Source: 'Nostoc azollae' 0708 (GTDB taxonomy: Bacteria; Cyanobacteriota; Cyanobacteriia; Cyanobacteriales; Nostocaceae). From it: DNA of 64,000 nt. Positions 52,561 to 63,026 of this stretch are shown piece after piece. The notes beneath the pieces were generated by a model, which saw only the letters and a list, made by a program, of their open reading frames with translations, searched no databases and had not been told where the DNA came from. The translations under genes and the position numbers were made by a program. Location: contig NC_014248.1 of the NCBI RefSeq assembly GCF_000196515.1, positions 1,659,501-1,723,500 on the forward strand, written 5' to 3'. The stretch's first letter is position 1, and each line of letters starts with the position of its first letter.

Positions 52561-53595
52561 TTATTTTAACTTAGATTTAATCAACTCACCAGGAGCAAAA
52601 GCACCATTTTCTGTAATAATGGCTGTAATTAAATCTGCGGGAGTAACATCAAAAGCAGGGTTATAAAATTCCACTCCTGAAGGTGTAAGAATAGTGTTAC
52701 CAACTTGATAAATTTCTACTGGGTGACGTTCTTCAATGGGAATTTGACTACCTTCAGCTAAAGCAACATCAATGGTAGAAATAGGTGCAGCAACAAAGAA
52801 CGGAATATTATGGGCTTTAGCAACAATTGCTAAACCGTAAGTACCGATTTTATTAGCAGCGTCCCCATTTGCAGCAATTCTATCAGCACCGACCACAACT
52901 GCATCAATGAAACCTTGTTTCATGCAGTGTGCGGCCATATTATCAGTAATAACTCTAACGGGAATTCCTTCTTGTACACATTCCCAAGCGGTGAGTTTTG
53001 CACCTTGTAAACGGGGACGAGTTTCATCTGCAAATACTCGTGTTAATCTTCCTTCTCTCCAAGCGGAACGCACTACACCCAATGCAGTACCATAACCAGC
53101 AGTTGCTAAAGCACCGGCATTACAGTGAGTAAGTATGGTTAATTTTTCGGGAGTTTTCGGTAAAGCTTCTAAGCCATGATCACCTATTTGTTGACAGGTT
53201 TGGATATCTTCAGCGTTGATAGTTTGCGCAGTTTCTAGGAGAATTTGTTTAATTTCTGCGATTGTTCCTAAACTTCTATAGGCAGTTTGCATCATTCTAC
53301 CTATAGCCCAAAATAAGTTTACTGCTGTGGTACGGGTAGAACGCAATAACTGGGCAACTTTTTCTAAACGGTGTAAAAACTCTTGTCTGTCGCTAGTTTC
53401 AATTTCCCTTGCACCCAAATATATACCATAAGCCGCAGCCACACCAATCGCCGGCGCACCTCTAACAATCATAGTTCTGATTGCTTCAGCCATGTCTTCA
53501 CTGCGGTGGATTTCTACCACAGCATACTCATTTGGTAAGCGGGTTTGGTCGATTAGTAAAACTGAGTTATTTTTCCAAACAACGGGGTAAAGCAT
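52561..53595 (-). CDS. mtnA: S-methyl-5-thioribose-1-phosphate isomerase
   Basis: 344 residues. Methionine salvage: isomerises methylthioribose-1-phosphate to methylthioribulose-1-phosphate. Family marks: [40 protein letters not shown] (catalytic Cys), [40 protein letters not shown] (catalytic Asp) and [17 protein letters not shown]. Complete. An upstream heptamer run and the antiporter remnant leave no operon partner. Confidence 0.95.
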   Translation of the reverse strand: MLYPVVWKNNSVLLIDQTRLPNEYAVVEIHRSEDMAEAIRTMIVRGAPAIGVAAAYGIYLGAREIETSDRQEFLHRLEKVAQLLRSTRTTAVNLFWAIGRMMQTAYRSLGTIAEIKQILLETAQTINAEDIQTCQQIGDHGLEALPKTPEKLTILTHCNAGALATAGYGTALGVVRSAWREGRLTRVFADETRPRLQGAKLTAWECVQEGIPVRVITDNMAAHCMKQGFIDAVVVGADRIAANGDAANKIGTYGLAIVAKAHNIPFFVAAPISTIDVALAEGSQIPIEERHPVEIYQVGNTILTPSGVEFYNPAFDVTPADLITAIITENGAFAPGELIKSKLK

Positions 53596-53601
53596 AAATT
53601 A

Positions 53602-53652
53602 GTGATTGGTGATTGGTGATTGGTAATTGGTAATTGGTAATTGGTAATTGGT
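53602..53652. repeat. Heptamer tandem repeat (GGTGATT/GGTAATT)
   Basis: About seven units of a 7-bp repeat begin 7 bp upstream of the mtnA start codon, so they fall in its 5' leader. Confidence 0.88.
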
Positions 53653-53703
53653 TAAGAGTTATTTTCCAGTTCCCAATTCCCAGTCCCCAATTCGCATCCA
53701 CTG

Positions 53704-55530
53704 CTACTGTGGCAAATAGGCGATAATTATAGCAAGTTTAGGGTGAATATGTGCGATCGCTTCGGGAACATGACCAAGTAGTGAAAATATCTGGCCTTTT
53801 TGTGATGCTGACCCATTTAACACCAATAAATCATTAGGTTTCAATAACCGCGACACTTCTGTGACAAAATTACCCCACACCTTTTGCACAGGTGTATCCG
53901 CTGGTAGTATCCTCTCACTTAAATCAATATCTACTCCTCTTGAGGGGATGACTTGTAAAAGTTGTAAGGGTGCTTTGAGTTCTGTTGCTAAGGTTTATGA
54001 CACTGGCTTGTTTTTCTTCTGCTACCCTTGCAATTGTTTTATCAATTGATTCATCAATTCTACCAATAGTTGTAACTGTGGTAACTGCTGCATGGGCAAT
54101 CATTTCTGCGGTGGGAAGTAGTTGATTTCGTCTAGCTTTATCTGCTGGAAAAGTTGGTTCACCTGCTTCAATTAAAATGTGGAGAGGTAATAATATACCG
54201 ATGGCTGATTTTGCTAAGACCATGGGTAATTTTAACAGCTTATCCTCTGTATTTGGATTAGCAACTGAAACTAAAACGTTATCGCCTAATTTTCCACCTT
54301 CACTTTTTGACTAGTAGCATCTTCTGGTTTTAGTTTTTTCCCCACTTTGCTGTCACCCAACAACACTCAATGCAGGTAACTAAAATCATGGTAATTGTAC
54401 CATTCACTGTTAATTGATCTACCAATTTAATGTTCTAAGCAACGGTAATTGCAGCCAAGGTAGAAGCACCTTGTGCCACCGATAATCCAAACATTACCAT
54501 CACCCTATCAAAGTTAAATACAAATAATTTACCTGCACCCCAAGCACGTGGATATTTAGCAATAATGGCAACTGTCATTCTCACACCAGATACTATTAAG
54601 GATTTTGGTTCTTGAATGAGAATTTTGGGATTTACCAACATTCCCATAAAAATTAGGGAAAACGGCACAAATATAATATTACGCATAAATTGAATCCGAC
54701 TCATTAAAGGACTAAGGTGGGGTATCAATTGGGTAATAGCGACTCCTGCTAAAAAAGCACCAATAATCGGTTCAATTTGGACTATATCTGCCCCATAGGA
54801 AACTAAAAATACAGTAGCAAGAATAAAAGTAAATTCTGCCCCTTCATCATGTCCGAATTTGCGAAAAAACGACTTTCCCAAGCGAGAAACACCCCAGAGG
54901 GTAAGGAAGGTATAAATAATCAGTGAAGGAATTAAAAATAACCAAAACCGGAATGTGAAACTAAGTTGATGCGCCCTTATTACTACTGCTAATACTAATA
55001 GTGCCAAAATATCAGTGATTAAAGTGCCACCAAAAGTAGTAGTTAAAACTTGTGATTGCATGATTTTACCATTTTACTGACTATAGGTAATGCCAGCAAG
55101 GTATGGGAAGCAAAACAAGAAGCGACTAAAATCGGACGTAGAAATCCGTAACCAATTGCTAACATTACCCCCCGTACCCAATATCATCAGGACAGTAAAT
55201 GTCAACAAACCAAAAATTAACATCTTATCTGCGTTATATTTCATGTCATCCAAGCTGGTTTCCAATCCTGCCATGAACATGAGAAACAATAAACCAACTG
55301 TACCTAAAATAACAATTGTGTTATCCCGTACCAAAAGTTCCAAGCCATTAGGCCCAACTATCACCCCTGCCAGTATTAACCCTACAATTCCCGGTAGGTG
55401 CATTTTTTCAAAGAATAGGGGTGCAATCAGCATAATGCCCAAAAAAAATCATCAAAAATACGGGTATAGGTTCTTTAATGGGCGTAGCAACAATGGCAGG
55501 TAGGAAAAAGCTAATAGCATCTGCTTTAAT
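53704..55530 (-). pseudogene. CPA2 (Kef/NapA-type) cation:proton antiporter with universal-stress tail, pseudogene
   Basis: Reading frames join as LPAIVATPIKEPIPVFLMI, IMLIAPLFFEKMHLPGIVGL, ILAGVIVGPNGLELL, LGTVGLLFLMFMAGLETSLD (55.07-55.53 kb), then TTTFGGTLITDILALLVLAV, EGAEFTFILATVFLVSYGAD, EPIIGAFLAGVAITQLIPHL (54.43-55.06 kb), then a universal-stress-like domain (SAIGILLPLHILIEAGEP, IGRIDESIDKTIARVAEE) and a tail ending at 53704 (LKPNDLLVLNGSASQKGQ). At least three frameshifts and a deletion or insertion near 54.3 kb. Active relatives exchange Na+/K+ for H+ across the membrane. Confidence 0.82.
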
Positions 55531-55678
55531 AGATATATTTAGGTATTACGTTGGCACTCCACTAAAATATCTAGTAGCTTCTCAAAACACAAACCTTTTG
55601 GTTACTATTATTTAGATATATTTTTACAAATTAGGCAAATTCTCCCGTCCAAGAATTTATTAAAGTTGGTAAATATTT

Positions 55679-57328
55679 ATGAGTGAATCCTTATTTAGTA
55701 TTAAGAATTTGCGTGTAGCTTATCCACAACGTCACCGAGAAGAAGTAACTTGGGCGGTTGATGATGTATCTTTTACCCTCCAACCTGGTGAAAGAATGGG
55801 TTTGGTAGGAGAGTCTGGTTGTGGTAAATCTACAATCGGACGGGCAGTAATGCGTTTGTTACCCTCCTCAAGTCAGCTAGAGGGACAGGTAATTTTTCAT
55901 GGATACTCAGTATTAAACCTAACACCTACTCAGCTAAGAGAATTTCGAGGTGAAGCTGTAGCTTTAATTTTTCAAGACCCGATGACACGCCTTGATCCGT
56001 TGATGACTATTGGTAATCATTGTCTAGAGACTTTACAAGCACATTCCCCGGAATTATCCACACAGCAAGCAAAGGTAAAAGCCTTAGCAACTTTAGAAAA
56101 GGTGAAAATTCCTCCTAATCGCTGGAATCAGTATCCCCATGAGTTTAGCGGAGGCATGCGTCAACGAGTTGTGATCGCACTAGCTTTACTTCTTAATCCT
56201 AAACTAATTGTTGCTGATGAGCCCACAACTAGTTTAGATGTGACAGTCTCCGCCCAGATTTTACAAGAATTGACGCGATTGTGTGCAGAGGAAAACATGG
56301 GATTATTATTAATTTCCCATGATTTGGCAATGGTCGCGAAATATTGCGACCGCATTGGTGTTATGTATCATGGCAAAATGGTAGAAATGGGAAAAACATC
56401 ATCTGTATTTAGTAATCCCCAACATGAATATACCCAATCTCTATTAAAAGCAGCTTTACATATACAAGCATTTGATGAAGTTGAAGATCAGTCCCCATCA
56501 CCCATTATCAATCATCAATCACCAATTTTAAAAATTACAGCACTTAAACAACATTACACCATTGAACCTAATTTTATTGAACGTCTATTTAAAGGATCAG
56601 GTCAAACAATTAAAGCTGTAGATGGCATTGACTTAGAATTATACCCAGGCGAAATATTAGGATTAGTAGGAGAATCTGGTTGTGGGAAAAGTACACTTTC
56701 CAGAACAATCTTACAGTTAATTCCTCCTATATCTGGAAAAGTCGAGTTTTTAGGACAAGAATTAACTAAAGTATCGCAGCAAAGAATCCGTTCCTCTCGC
56801 CGACAAATACAAATGATATTCCAAGATCCTCACGCCTGTTTAAATCCAGCCATGACTGTGGGACAAAGTATAGCTGATCCTTTATTAATTCACAATTTAG
56901 CGAATGCTGAAAAAGCCAAAGGAAAGGTTTTGTGGATGTTAGAAAAAGTGGGACTAACACCAGCAGAACTTTATTATCAACGTTATCCATCTGACTTATC
57001 TGGAGGACAACAACAACGAGTTGCGATCGCACGGGCTTTAATTACTCGTCCTAAACTAGTAATATGTGATGAACCAGTGAGTATGCTAGATGCAAGTGTA
57101 CAGACACAAGTTCTAGATTTGATGTTGCAATTAAAAGCCGAATTCGAGTTAACTTACTTGTTTATCACCCATGATTTATGGTTAGCGAGATTTTTTTGCG
57201 ATCGCATCGCCGTTATGAATGGTGGTAAAATAGTTGAAATAGGTCGCACCAAAGAAGTTTTCATCAATCCCCAACATCCCTACACCAAAACCCTCCTAGC
57301 TGCTGCACCTTTATTAGCCAAGGTTTAA
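55679..57328 (+). CDS. Double-ATPase ABC transporter subunit (peptide/nickel, DppD-DppF type)
   Basis: 549 residues with two complete ABC modules fused. Module 1 (about 5-265): Walker [16 protein letters not shown], signature [15 protein letters not shown], Walker [14 protein letters not shown]-loop [10 protein letters not shown]. Module 2 (about 287-545): [60 protein letters not shown]. This is the architecture of YejF-like oligopeptide importers, with the OppD/F C-terminal [15 protein letters not shown] motif. No permease or binding protein lies nearby, so partners are encoded elsewhere. Confidence 0.94.
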   Translation: MSESLFSIKNLRVAYPQRHREEVTWAVDDVSFTLQPGERMGLVGESGCGKSTIGRAVMRLLPSSSQLEGQVIFHGYSVLNLTPTQLREFRGEAVALIFQDPMTRLDPLMTIGNHCLETLQAHSPELSTQQAKVKALATLEKVKIPPNRWNQYPHEFSGGMRQRVVIALALLLNPKLIVADEPTTSLDVTVSAQILQELTRLCAEENMGLLLISHDLAMVAKYCDRIGVMYHGKMVEMGKTSSVFSNPQHEYTQSLLKAALHIQAFDEVEDQSPSPIINHQSPILKITALKQHYTIEPNFIERLFKGSGQTIKAVDGIDLELYPGEILGLVGESGCGKSTLSRTILQLIPPISGKVEFLGQELTKVSQQRIRSSRRQIQMIFQDPHACLNPAMTVGQSIADPLLIHNLANAEKAKGKVLWMLEKVGLTPAELYYQRYPSDLSGGQQQRVAIARALITRPKLVICDEPVSMLDASVQTQVLDLMLQLKAEFELTYLFITHDLWLARFFCDRIAVMNGGKIVEIGRTKEVFINPQHPYTKTLLAAAPLLAKV

Positions 57329-57410
57329 TATTATTAGTTATTAGTCATTAGGAAAATTACTCCCTCATCTCCCTCATCTCCCTCATCTTCCCCAATCCCC
57401 AAATTAAATA

Positions 57411-58130
57411 ATGTCTAAAAATCCAACATCAAAATCTTACACAACGAATATAAATCACTCAGACAAATGGCAAGAAAGAATAGCCGAAGTAGCATATCGC
57501 TTCAATAAACAATATCAAAATCAACCCTTTGAAGTATCAGATGAAGTACGAGCAATGCCAATATTTCGAGAATGGACTACAGGCTTTTTAAATAGTAGAA
57601 TTGTTTCACCATTCTGGGAAATTGCCCAACCTCAAGAAAAGCAACACTGCTTAGATATCGGTTGCGGTGTCAGTTTTTTAATATATCCTTGGCGAGATTG
57701 GCAAGCATGTTTCTATGGGCAAGAAATCAGTAACATAGCACGCGATACTCTCAATTCCCGTGGTTCACAGTTGAACTCAAAACTTTTCAAAGGTGTAGAA
57801 TTAGGGGCATCACATCATTTAAACCATCCTTCCGGACAATTTGATTTAGTAATAGCTACCGGATTTAGTTGTTATTTTCCACTGGATTATTGGCATCTTG
57901 TATTACTAGAAGTTAAACGGGTATTAAAACCCGAAGGATACTTTGTATTTGACATTCTCAATTCAGAACAACCTTTAGCAGAAGATTGGGCAATTTTGGA
58001 AACTTATTTAGGTGCTGAGGTATTTCTAGAAACTGCATCTGAATGGGAAAAAACTATTAAAACCGCAGGTGCTAAAATAGTAAAACGTCAATTAGGAGAA
58101 TTATTCGAGTTATACAAAGTCAGATTTTGA
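57411..58130 (+). CDS. Class I SAM-dependent methyltransferase
   Basis: 239 residues. SAM-binding motif I HCLDIGCGVSFLIYPWRDW, acidic motif II YGQEISN, motif IV FDLVIATGFSCYFPLDYW, and VLLEVKRVLKPEGYFVFDIL as in Methyltransf_11/25 types. N-terminal ~75 residues are helical (ERIAEVAYRFNKQYQN). Substrate unknown. Follows the ABC gene by 82 bp and may share its transcript. Confidence 0.88.
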   Translation: MSKNPTSKSYTTNINHSDKWQERIAEVAYRFNKQYQNQPFEVSDEVRAMPIFREWTTGFLNSRIVSPFWEIAQPQEKQHCLDIGCGVSFLIYPWRDWQACFYGQEISNIARDTLNSRGSQLNSKLFKGVELGASHHLNHPSGQFDLVIATGFSCYFPLDYWHLVLLEVKRVLKPEGYFVFDILNSEQPLAEDWAILETYLGAEVFLETASEWEKTIKTAGAKIVKRQLGELFELYKVRF

Positions 58131-58138
58131 TACAACAT

Positions 58139-58665
58139 TTATAAGATTAGAATAGACCCAAATACATTCAAACTGCTGCGTCTATCATCAATTCGGGCAG
58201 GTAAATCATCTGGTTTATTGATATCCATCAATATTTATTTGTGGTAAAAAAGTAGACATTTTCGTTTTTTTCCAAATAACCAACAAACCAACCTATTTGC
58301 GGTTTATTACTACTTAAGCATCTCGTTTTAGCCTGCAGTGTGTAATCTGGAGCTTATTCACGCACCATCATGTTTTTAACAACATCCATAGTCAGTTTTG
58401 AAAACGGTAAATTACCTTGATACAAACGTTGCAAAAAATCAATTTGCTCTTTGGGTGTAATTTTCAATGGACTTTGCAGCTATAAACGATCAATATCTGC
58501 GGAGGTACCAATGGGACGGTTGCCATAAATGACTTTATGAATCCATTGCTGCATTCGTACATATCCAACTTTGTGTGCTAGAACTTTATAAAACCAGACG
58601 GTTGAATTTTTGAACGCTTGACGCAAATTTGTATCCTGATTCCAACCTTCAGAATCTTAATGAAT
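58139..58665 (-). pseudogene. Class D (OXA-type) beta-lactamase remnant
   Basis: One main frame reads WNQDTNLRQAFKNSTVWFYK (the S-x-V box STV), VLAHKVGYVRMQQWIHKVIY, GNRPIG (YGN box), stop after DRL, PLKITPKEQIDFLQRLYQGN, LPFSKLTMDVVKNMMVRE, stop, APDYTLQAKTRC (the KTG box changed to KTR), KPQIGWFVGYLEKNENVYFF and, after a shift, DINKPDDLPARIDD to TAA 58139. The N-terminal STFK active-site Ser region is missing. Clearly dead. Confidence 0.83.
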
Positions 58666-58724
58666 TCCATGTATTTTTTGTAAAAATTTTACCAATAATT
58701 TTGCCATAGCCGCAATGATAATCC

Positions 58725-59011
58725 GCCATGCCACTAAGACAGACCTACCAACAATTATATAAGTTTATAACGCTGCGGTGCCTAGCCGCATGGCCACCGC
58801 CGATTTAGAAGCTGTATCTATGGACAGTCGCATGTCTTGGTTTCAAGGACGAGTACTCTCACAACGTCCTCTATGGATCATTGAGGTAGATGGTGTAATT
58901 GGCGTATGGTTGAGTTCTCAATCATTATTATGGCAGACCCGCCTATTATTAGCCATAATTGCTTGCGTAGGCAGCCAAGAGGCAAAAGGTAAGAGGATTA
59001 CAGAATATTAA
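58725..59011 (+). pseudogene. GNAT acetyltransferase fragment
   Basis: Reads ATKTDLPTII, stop, VYNAAVPSRMATADLEAVSM, DSRMSWFQGRVLSQRPLWII, EVDGVIGVWLSSQS, then an unrelated tail to 59011. The IVxIYNAAVxSRxATAD start matches phosphinothricin-acetyltransferase-like GNAT proteins; the acetyl-CoA-binding half is lost. Confidence 0.6.
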
Positions 59012-59299
59012 GGTGTACGGAGTTCTGTTCAAAAATAAAGTCAGAGTCTGATTTTATACTAGACAGGGTTTAAAAGTTTCATTTTGAACGAAGTGAAGAA
59101 TCTCCGAGATACTATAGCCTAAGGCACGCTCCCCGTTCACGCAGTGTTCTCAAGAGATAAGCTGCATTATGTTCCCATGGCTTACACCACGCTGCGCTAT
59201 GAGTATGACATAAGTCCAAGTTTCATCCGTTTGCAGTATTATGTATTATAGAGACGTTCGATGGAACGCCTCTCAAACCTAATGCATTTAATACCAGCA

Positions 59300-59734
59300 T
59301 TAATGAGATGTTAAACTGTCAAAGTGGTATTCAGTACCAAGTTTTAGCTTATTAGCATTATAGCGAGGAGACATCAATAAAGAAGAATCGTAAGGACTTG
59401 GTAAATCAGGAGCACGAAGATAAGGATCACTCATAGCTTGTTGGGTAAGAACATCATGATAAACAGTGTTTACCAACTCAGCATCTTTAGCGATTTCATT
59501 ATCAGGGAACGTTGTTCGGAACTTACCCCCTGGACCCAATAAAGAATCTACCTGACGCTTTAAACTGCCATTGTCATAAAAATCAGGGTCATAGCGAAAA
59601 TACGCTCTTTCAACAGTATCAGTAATTGTTTCATAATTTTCTGGTTGCATCTGAGCAACTGTAACCATAGGAAAGCCTGTACTACTAAACAGCAGTACTA
59701 ATAACCCACTCAAGCCTTGCCAATTTATACTCAT
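59300..59734 (-). CDS. Exported hypothetical protein
   Basis: 144 residues; no named family recognised. A signal peptide is evident at residues 1-28 (GLSGLLVLLFSSTGFPMVTV then AQM). The mature part is acidic and Tyr/Pro-rich: ENYETITDTVERAYFRYDPD, FYDNGSLKRQVDSLLGPGGK, DAELVNTVYHDVLTQQAMSD, PYLRAPDLPSPYDSSLLM. It looks like a complete periplasmic or lumenal protein, as its organisation is regular and it lacks lesions. Divergent from pyrE. Confidence 0.7.
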   Translation of the reverse strand: MSINWQGLSGLLVLLFSSTGFPMVTVAQMQPENYETITDTVERAYFRYDPDFYDNGSLKRQVDSLLGPGGKFRTTFPDNEIAKDAELVNTVYHDVLTQQAMSDPYLRAPDLPSPYDSSLLMSPRYNANKLKLGTEYHFDSLTSH

Positions 59735-59835
59735 GTTAACGACTCCTCAACTTTTTTGTGAATCTTAATTTATGCTTAATTTCAGAACTCCGATGAGTTC
59801 AACCTTTGGTGTAGCAAAACTTTTAACGGTTTGTA

Positions 59836-60462
59836 ATGTCTTATTCTACTGAAACATCTAACCAATCAGATATTTGGGCAATTACTACTGATTTAACTAC
59901 CTTGCGTCAGAAGTTACTCGATTTATTTTGCCGACTTGCTTATCAAGAAGGTGATTTTGTTCTCTCTTCTGGACAACGTAGTTTTTACTATATTAATGGT
60001 AAACAGGTAACACTGCATCCTCAAGGTGCTTTGGCAGTAGGACGATTGTTGTTACACCTCCTACCAATAGATACACAGGGAGTAGCAGGTCTAACACTGG
60101 GTGCTGATCCCATTGTTTCAGCAGTGAGTGTAGTTTCTGTTTATGAAAATCGACTCCTACCCGCGTTGATTATTCGTAAAGAAGCTAAAGGTCATGGCAC
60201 AATGGCTTATATAGAAGGACCTACCTTGCCAGCAGGTGCAAAAGTAGTGGTGCTAGAAGATGTTGTCACTACGGGGCAGTCTGCACTGAAAGCGGTTGAA
60301 CGTCTGCAAGCAGCAGGTTATACTGTAAATCGAGTAATTTCTTTGATAGACCGACTACAAGGAGGCGCAGAGTTATATAAATCTGCTGGCCTGCAGTTTG
60401 ATGCGTTGTTTTCAATTCAGGATCTTCAAGAAGAGTACCGTAAAATAGCAGGTAAGAGGTGA
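59836..60462 (+). CDS. pyrE: Orotate phosphoribosyltransferase
   Basis: 208 residues. Pyrimidine synthesis: orotate plus PRPP to OMP. Motifs: EGDFVLSSGQRSFYYINGKQ, LTLGADPIVSAVS, LIIRKEAKGHGTMAYIEG and the PRPP loop VVVLEDVVTTGQSALKAVER. The first ~25 residues (SYSTETSNQSDIWAITTDLT) are an extension common in relatives. Complete; copy 2 of the MITE begins 7 bp after its stop. Confidence 0.95.
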   Translation: MSYSTETSNQSDIWAITTDLTTLRQKLLDLFCRLAYQEGDFVLSSGQRSFYYINGKQVTLHPQGALAVGRLLLHLLPIDTQGVAGLTLGADPIVSAVSVVSVYENRLLPALIIRKEAKGHGTMAYIEGPTLPAGAKVVVLEDVVTTGQSALKAVERLQAAGYTVNRVISLIDRLQGGAELYKSAGLQFDALFSIQDLQEEYRKIAGKR

Positions 60463-60468
60463 TAGTTC

Positions 60469-60591
60469 AGGACTTACGCAACTTGCATATATTAGTAGGG
60501 TGCATCAGATGTCGAAAATAAGTTGATATTAACCAATTTATTAGGTCTGACGCACCCTAGAAGGGACTTTATTGTGACACTATTAAGTCCT
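60469..60591. mobile_element. 123-bp MITE-like inverted-repeat element, copy 2
   Basis: Outer arms AGGACTTACGCAACTT (left) and GTGACACTATTAAGTCCT (right), inner arms gtagggtgcatcaga (60495-60509) and tctgacgcaccctag (60546-60560), core 66 bp. Same length and inner sequence as the element at 19813-19935 but inverted relative to it. It lies between pyrE and psbA. Confidence 0.72.
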
Positions 60592-60830
60592 ATATGGTGA
60601 TAGTTAATAGGTGATAGCCATTACTGGCTTCCCTAAACTCCACACCCTGTTTTCGGTCAAAATGTGAAGAACCTTTTGTAAATCTCAATAGATTACTAAA
60701 ACATATAACTGATATAACTAATACTGATTTTAATTATCTTTACAAATTTCAATTTACCCTCTAATGTTGTAGTCAGGTAGGCAAAAAAACCTATCAACAT
60801 CATAGATAGACAAAATAAAGCACTTATAAA

Positions 60831-61913
60831 ATGACCACAACCTTACAACAGCGTTCAACCGCTAACGTATGGGATCGCTTCTGCGAGTGGATAACCAGCA
60901 CTGAAAACCGGATTTACATCGGTTGGTTCGGTGTATTGATGATTCCTACCCTTGTATCTGCGATCGCTTGCTTCGTAATTGCATTTATCGCTGCTCCTCC
61001 CGTAGACATCGACGGTATCCGCGAACCAGTTGCAGGTTCTTTACTTTATGGAAACAACATCATATCTGGTGCAGTTGTTCCTTCTTCTAATGCGATCGGT
61101 TTGCACTTCTATCCAATCTGGGAAGCAGCTTCCTTAGATGAGTGGTTATACAACGGCGGTCCTTACCAATTGGTAATTTTCCACTTCTTAATCGGCGTAG
61201 CTTGCTACCTCGGTCGTGAATGGGAACTTTCTTACCGCTTAGGAATGCGTCCTTGGATTTGCGTAGCTTTCTCTGCACCTGTAGCAGCAGCAACCGCAGT
61301 ATTTTTAATCTACCCAATCGGTCAAGGTTCATTCTCTGATGGTATGCCTTTGGGTATCTCTGGAACCTTCAACTTCATGATTGTGTTCCAAGCTGAACAC
61401 AACATCTTGATGCACCCCTTCCACATGCTGGGTGTAGCTGGTGTATTCGGTGGTTCCTTGTTCTCCGCAATGCACGGTTCTTTGGTTACATCTTCCTTGG
61501 TTCGTGAAACAACGGAAACTGAATCTCAAAACTATGGGTACAAATTTGGTCAAGAAGAAGAAACCTACAACATTGTTGCCGCACACGGTTACTTCGGTCG
61601 CCTGATTTTCCAATACGCTTCCTTCAACAACAGCCGTTCACTTCACTTCTTCCTCGCTGCTTGGCCAGTAATCGGAATCTGGTTCACAGCATTGGGTGTC
61701 AGCACAATGGCGTTCAACTTGAACGGTTTCAACTTCAACCAATCCATCATTGATTCTCAAGGTCGTGTAATCGGTACATGGGCTGATGTAATCAACCGCG
61801 CTAACCTGGGTATGGAAGTAATGCACGAACGTAACGCTCACAACTTCCCCTTAGACTTAGCTGCTGGTGATGTTGCTCCTGTTGCTCTAACCGCACCTCC
61901 AATCAACGGCTAA
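60831..61913 (+). CDS. psbA: Photosystem II D1 protein
   Basis: 360-residue D1, the core reaction-centre subunit in the thylakoid membrane. All functional residues are at canonical positions: Tyr161 (TyrZ), Asp170, His190, His198, His215, Ser264, His272, His332, Glu333, His337, Asp342 and Ala344, after which the C-terminal extension ([16 protein letters not shown]) is removed by CtpA. Residue 130 is Glu (LGREWEL), the form associated with the high-light D1 isoform in cyanobacteria. Monocistronic, with a strong terminator. Its 5' region (60592-60830) should hold the promoter. Confidence 0.99.
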   Translation: MTTTLQQRSTANVWDRFCEWITSTENRIYIGWFGVLMIPTLVSAIACFVIAFIAAPPVDIDGIREPVAGSLLYGNNIISGAVVPSSNAIGLHFYPIWEAASLDEWLYNGGPYQLVIFHFLIGVACYLGREWELSYRLGMRPWICVAFSAPVAAATAVFLIYPIGQGSFSDGMPLGISGTFNFMIVFQAEHNILMHPFHMLGVAGVFGGSLFSAMHGSLVTSSLVRETTETESQNYGYKFGQEEETYNIVAAHGYFGRLIFQYASFNNSRSLHFFLAAWPVIGIWFTALGVSTMAFNLNGFNFNQSIIDSQGRVIGTWADVINRANLGMEVMHERNAHNFPLDLAAGDVAPVALTAPPING

Positions 61914-61934
61914 TCTTAAGTATCTCACATAACT

Positions 61935-61974
61935 AAAAAATACCCTCCAGAAATGGGGGGTATTTTTGTTTTTT
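61935..61974 (+). terminator. Intrinsic terminator of psbA
   Basis: AAAAATACCCTCC, loop AGAAAT, GGGGGGTATTTTT, then a T-rich run (GTTTTTT). It lies about 25 bp past the psbA stop. Confidence 0.92.
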
Positions 61975-62015
61975 AATTACTCAATCAGGATATCCAGGAT
62001 TGAGTAATTTTCAGG

Positions 62016-62153
62016 ATGAAAATGTGTAATTCAGGATTTGAAGATAAAATTTATGATATACAGCAGTCTGAACAGGAAAAACAACAAAACGAGAGACTAA
62101 TAGCTTATTTAGTTTCCCAAGGTATTAACCTAAATAACTTACCTAATAGCTAA
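62016..62153 (+). pseudogene. Uma2-type nuclease C-terminal remnant
   Basis: 45 codons: EDKIYDIQQSEQEKQQNERL, IAYLVSQGINLNNLPNS, stop. The terminal (R/L)xAYLxSQGINxxNLP matches the C-terminus of cyanobacterial Uma2 (DUF820) proteins. The nuclease domain is absent. Confidence 0.5.
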
Positions 62154-62621
62154 ATAAATAGGGTTCTTGCGAACCTTTTATGGAATCGAATAACAAATAA
62201 AACTCTTATCTACACTATAATCTTTACCACCCATGGGTTTTGAGGTTTTAAGATTTCCTATGTTTTACGATTTCCTATAAACCTTTGATGTTAATGCCGT
62301 ACCATAAAACTAACGGAAGAGCTATATAAGATTCTTGTTAACAAAGAATCTGAGAACATACAGTAGGAGTGAGGACTCAGGAGTAAAACTCTCTTCCTAA
62401 TTGATCTGCAATCTGCTGTAAGTCAGAAATAAAAACTGCTTAGTATTTAAGTTGTGATTTCTTTTGGGTAAGTTTTTCAGAGTGGATGAGGTTTATTGCA
62501 AACAAGGAATAAGTAAGTCGGCGGGAAGAAACAGAAGTATGTAACAAAAAGTAAAATTACTAAAACCCTCTTCCCTGTTGCTTTCTGCCTGTCATAACAA
62601 CAATGTTTAAGGCCAACCTAC

Positions 62622-62770
62622 TTAACTTGCTTCTAATAAACGTCTCTCTGGCTTTATTCAGAGTTTATTGATATTCGGTTTCTGGTTAGGACTCAGCAAC
62701 TAAACTAGTGCCAGCTTGTACTGTCATAATTTGATTATGCAATATCACCGTTTTAATTGCGATCACAGTA
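62622..62770 (-). pseudogene. trpE: Anthranilate synthase component I (TrpE) C-terminal remnant
   Basis: Reads IAIKTVILHNQIMTVQAGTS, LVAES, stop, PETEYQ, stop, TLNKARE, then a shift to RRLLEAS and TAA. The (I)AIRTxxxxxxxxxxQAGAGIVADSxPExEYxET(x)NKA pattern is that of the chorismate-binding enzymes' C-terminus. Only this tail remains. Confidence 0.72.
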
Positions 62771-62799
62771 TTTAGTAGTATTTAAAGCTGTATTATAAA

Positions 62800-63026
62800 T
62801 ATGCTGTATCTCTAGCGGCAGCTTTAACCATAAATCCTTAAATCCGGATTATGACAATATTCATCATGAAAATGATTAGTTAAAACTAATGTATTTTGAT
62901 ACAATAAAGAATTGGTTATTACAGTCAAGGCATAAATATACAGATTAAATATCATATTTTATTGTCGAAATAGAACGTTAACAAGCAATTCAATATAAAA
63001 TCCAAAATTTCAAATCGCACAGCACA
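62800..63026. other. Upstream region of the malic enzyme gene
   Basis: AT-rich, no ORF recognised. Presumably carries the promoter; no ribosome-binding motif stands out before ATG 63027. Confidence 0.4.

Noticed and set aside
58778-59011. 77-codon ORF as an intact small gene
   Set aside because: It is the middle of a broken GNAT acetyltransferase, with family sequence continuing upstream past a stop.
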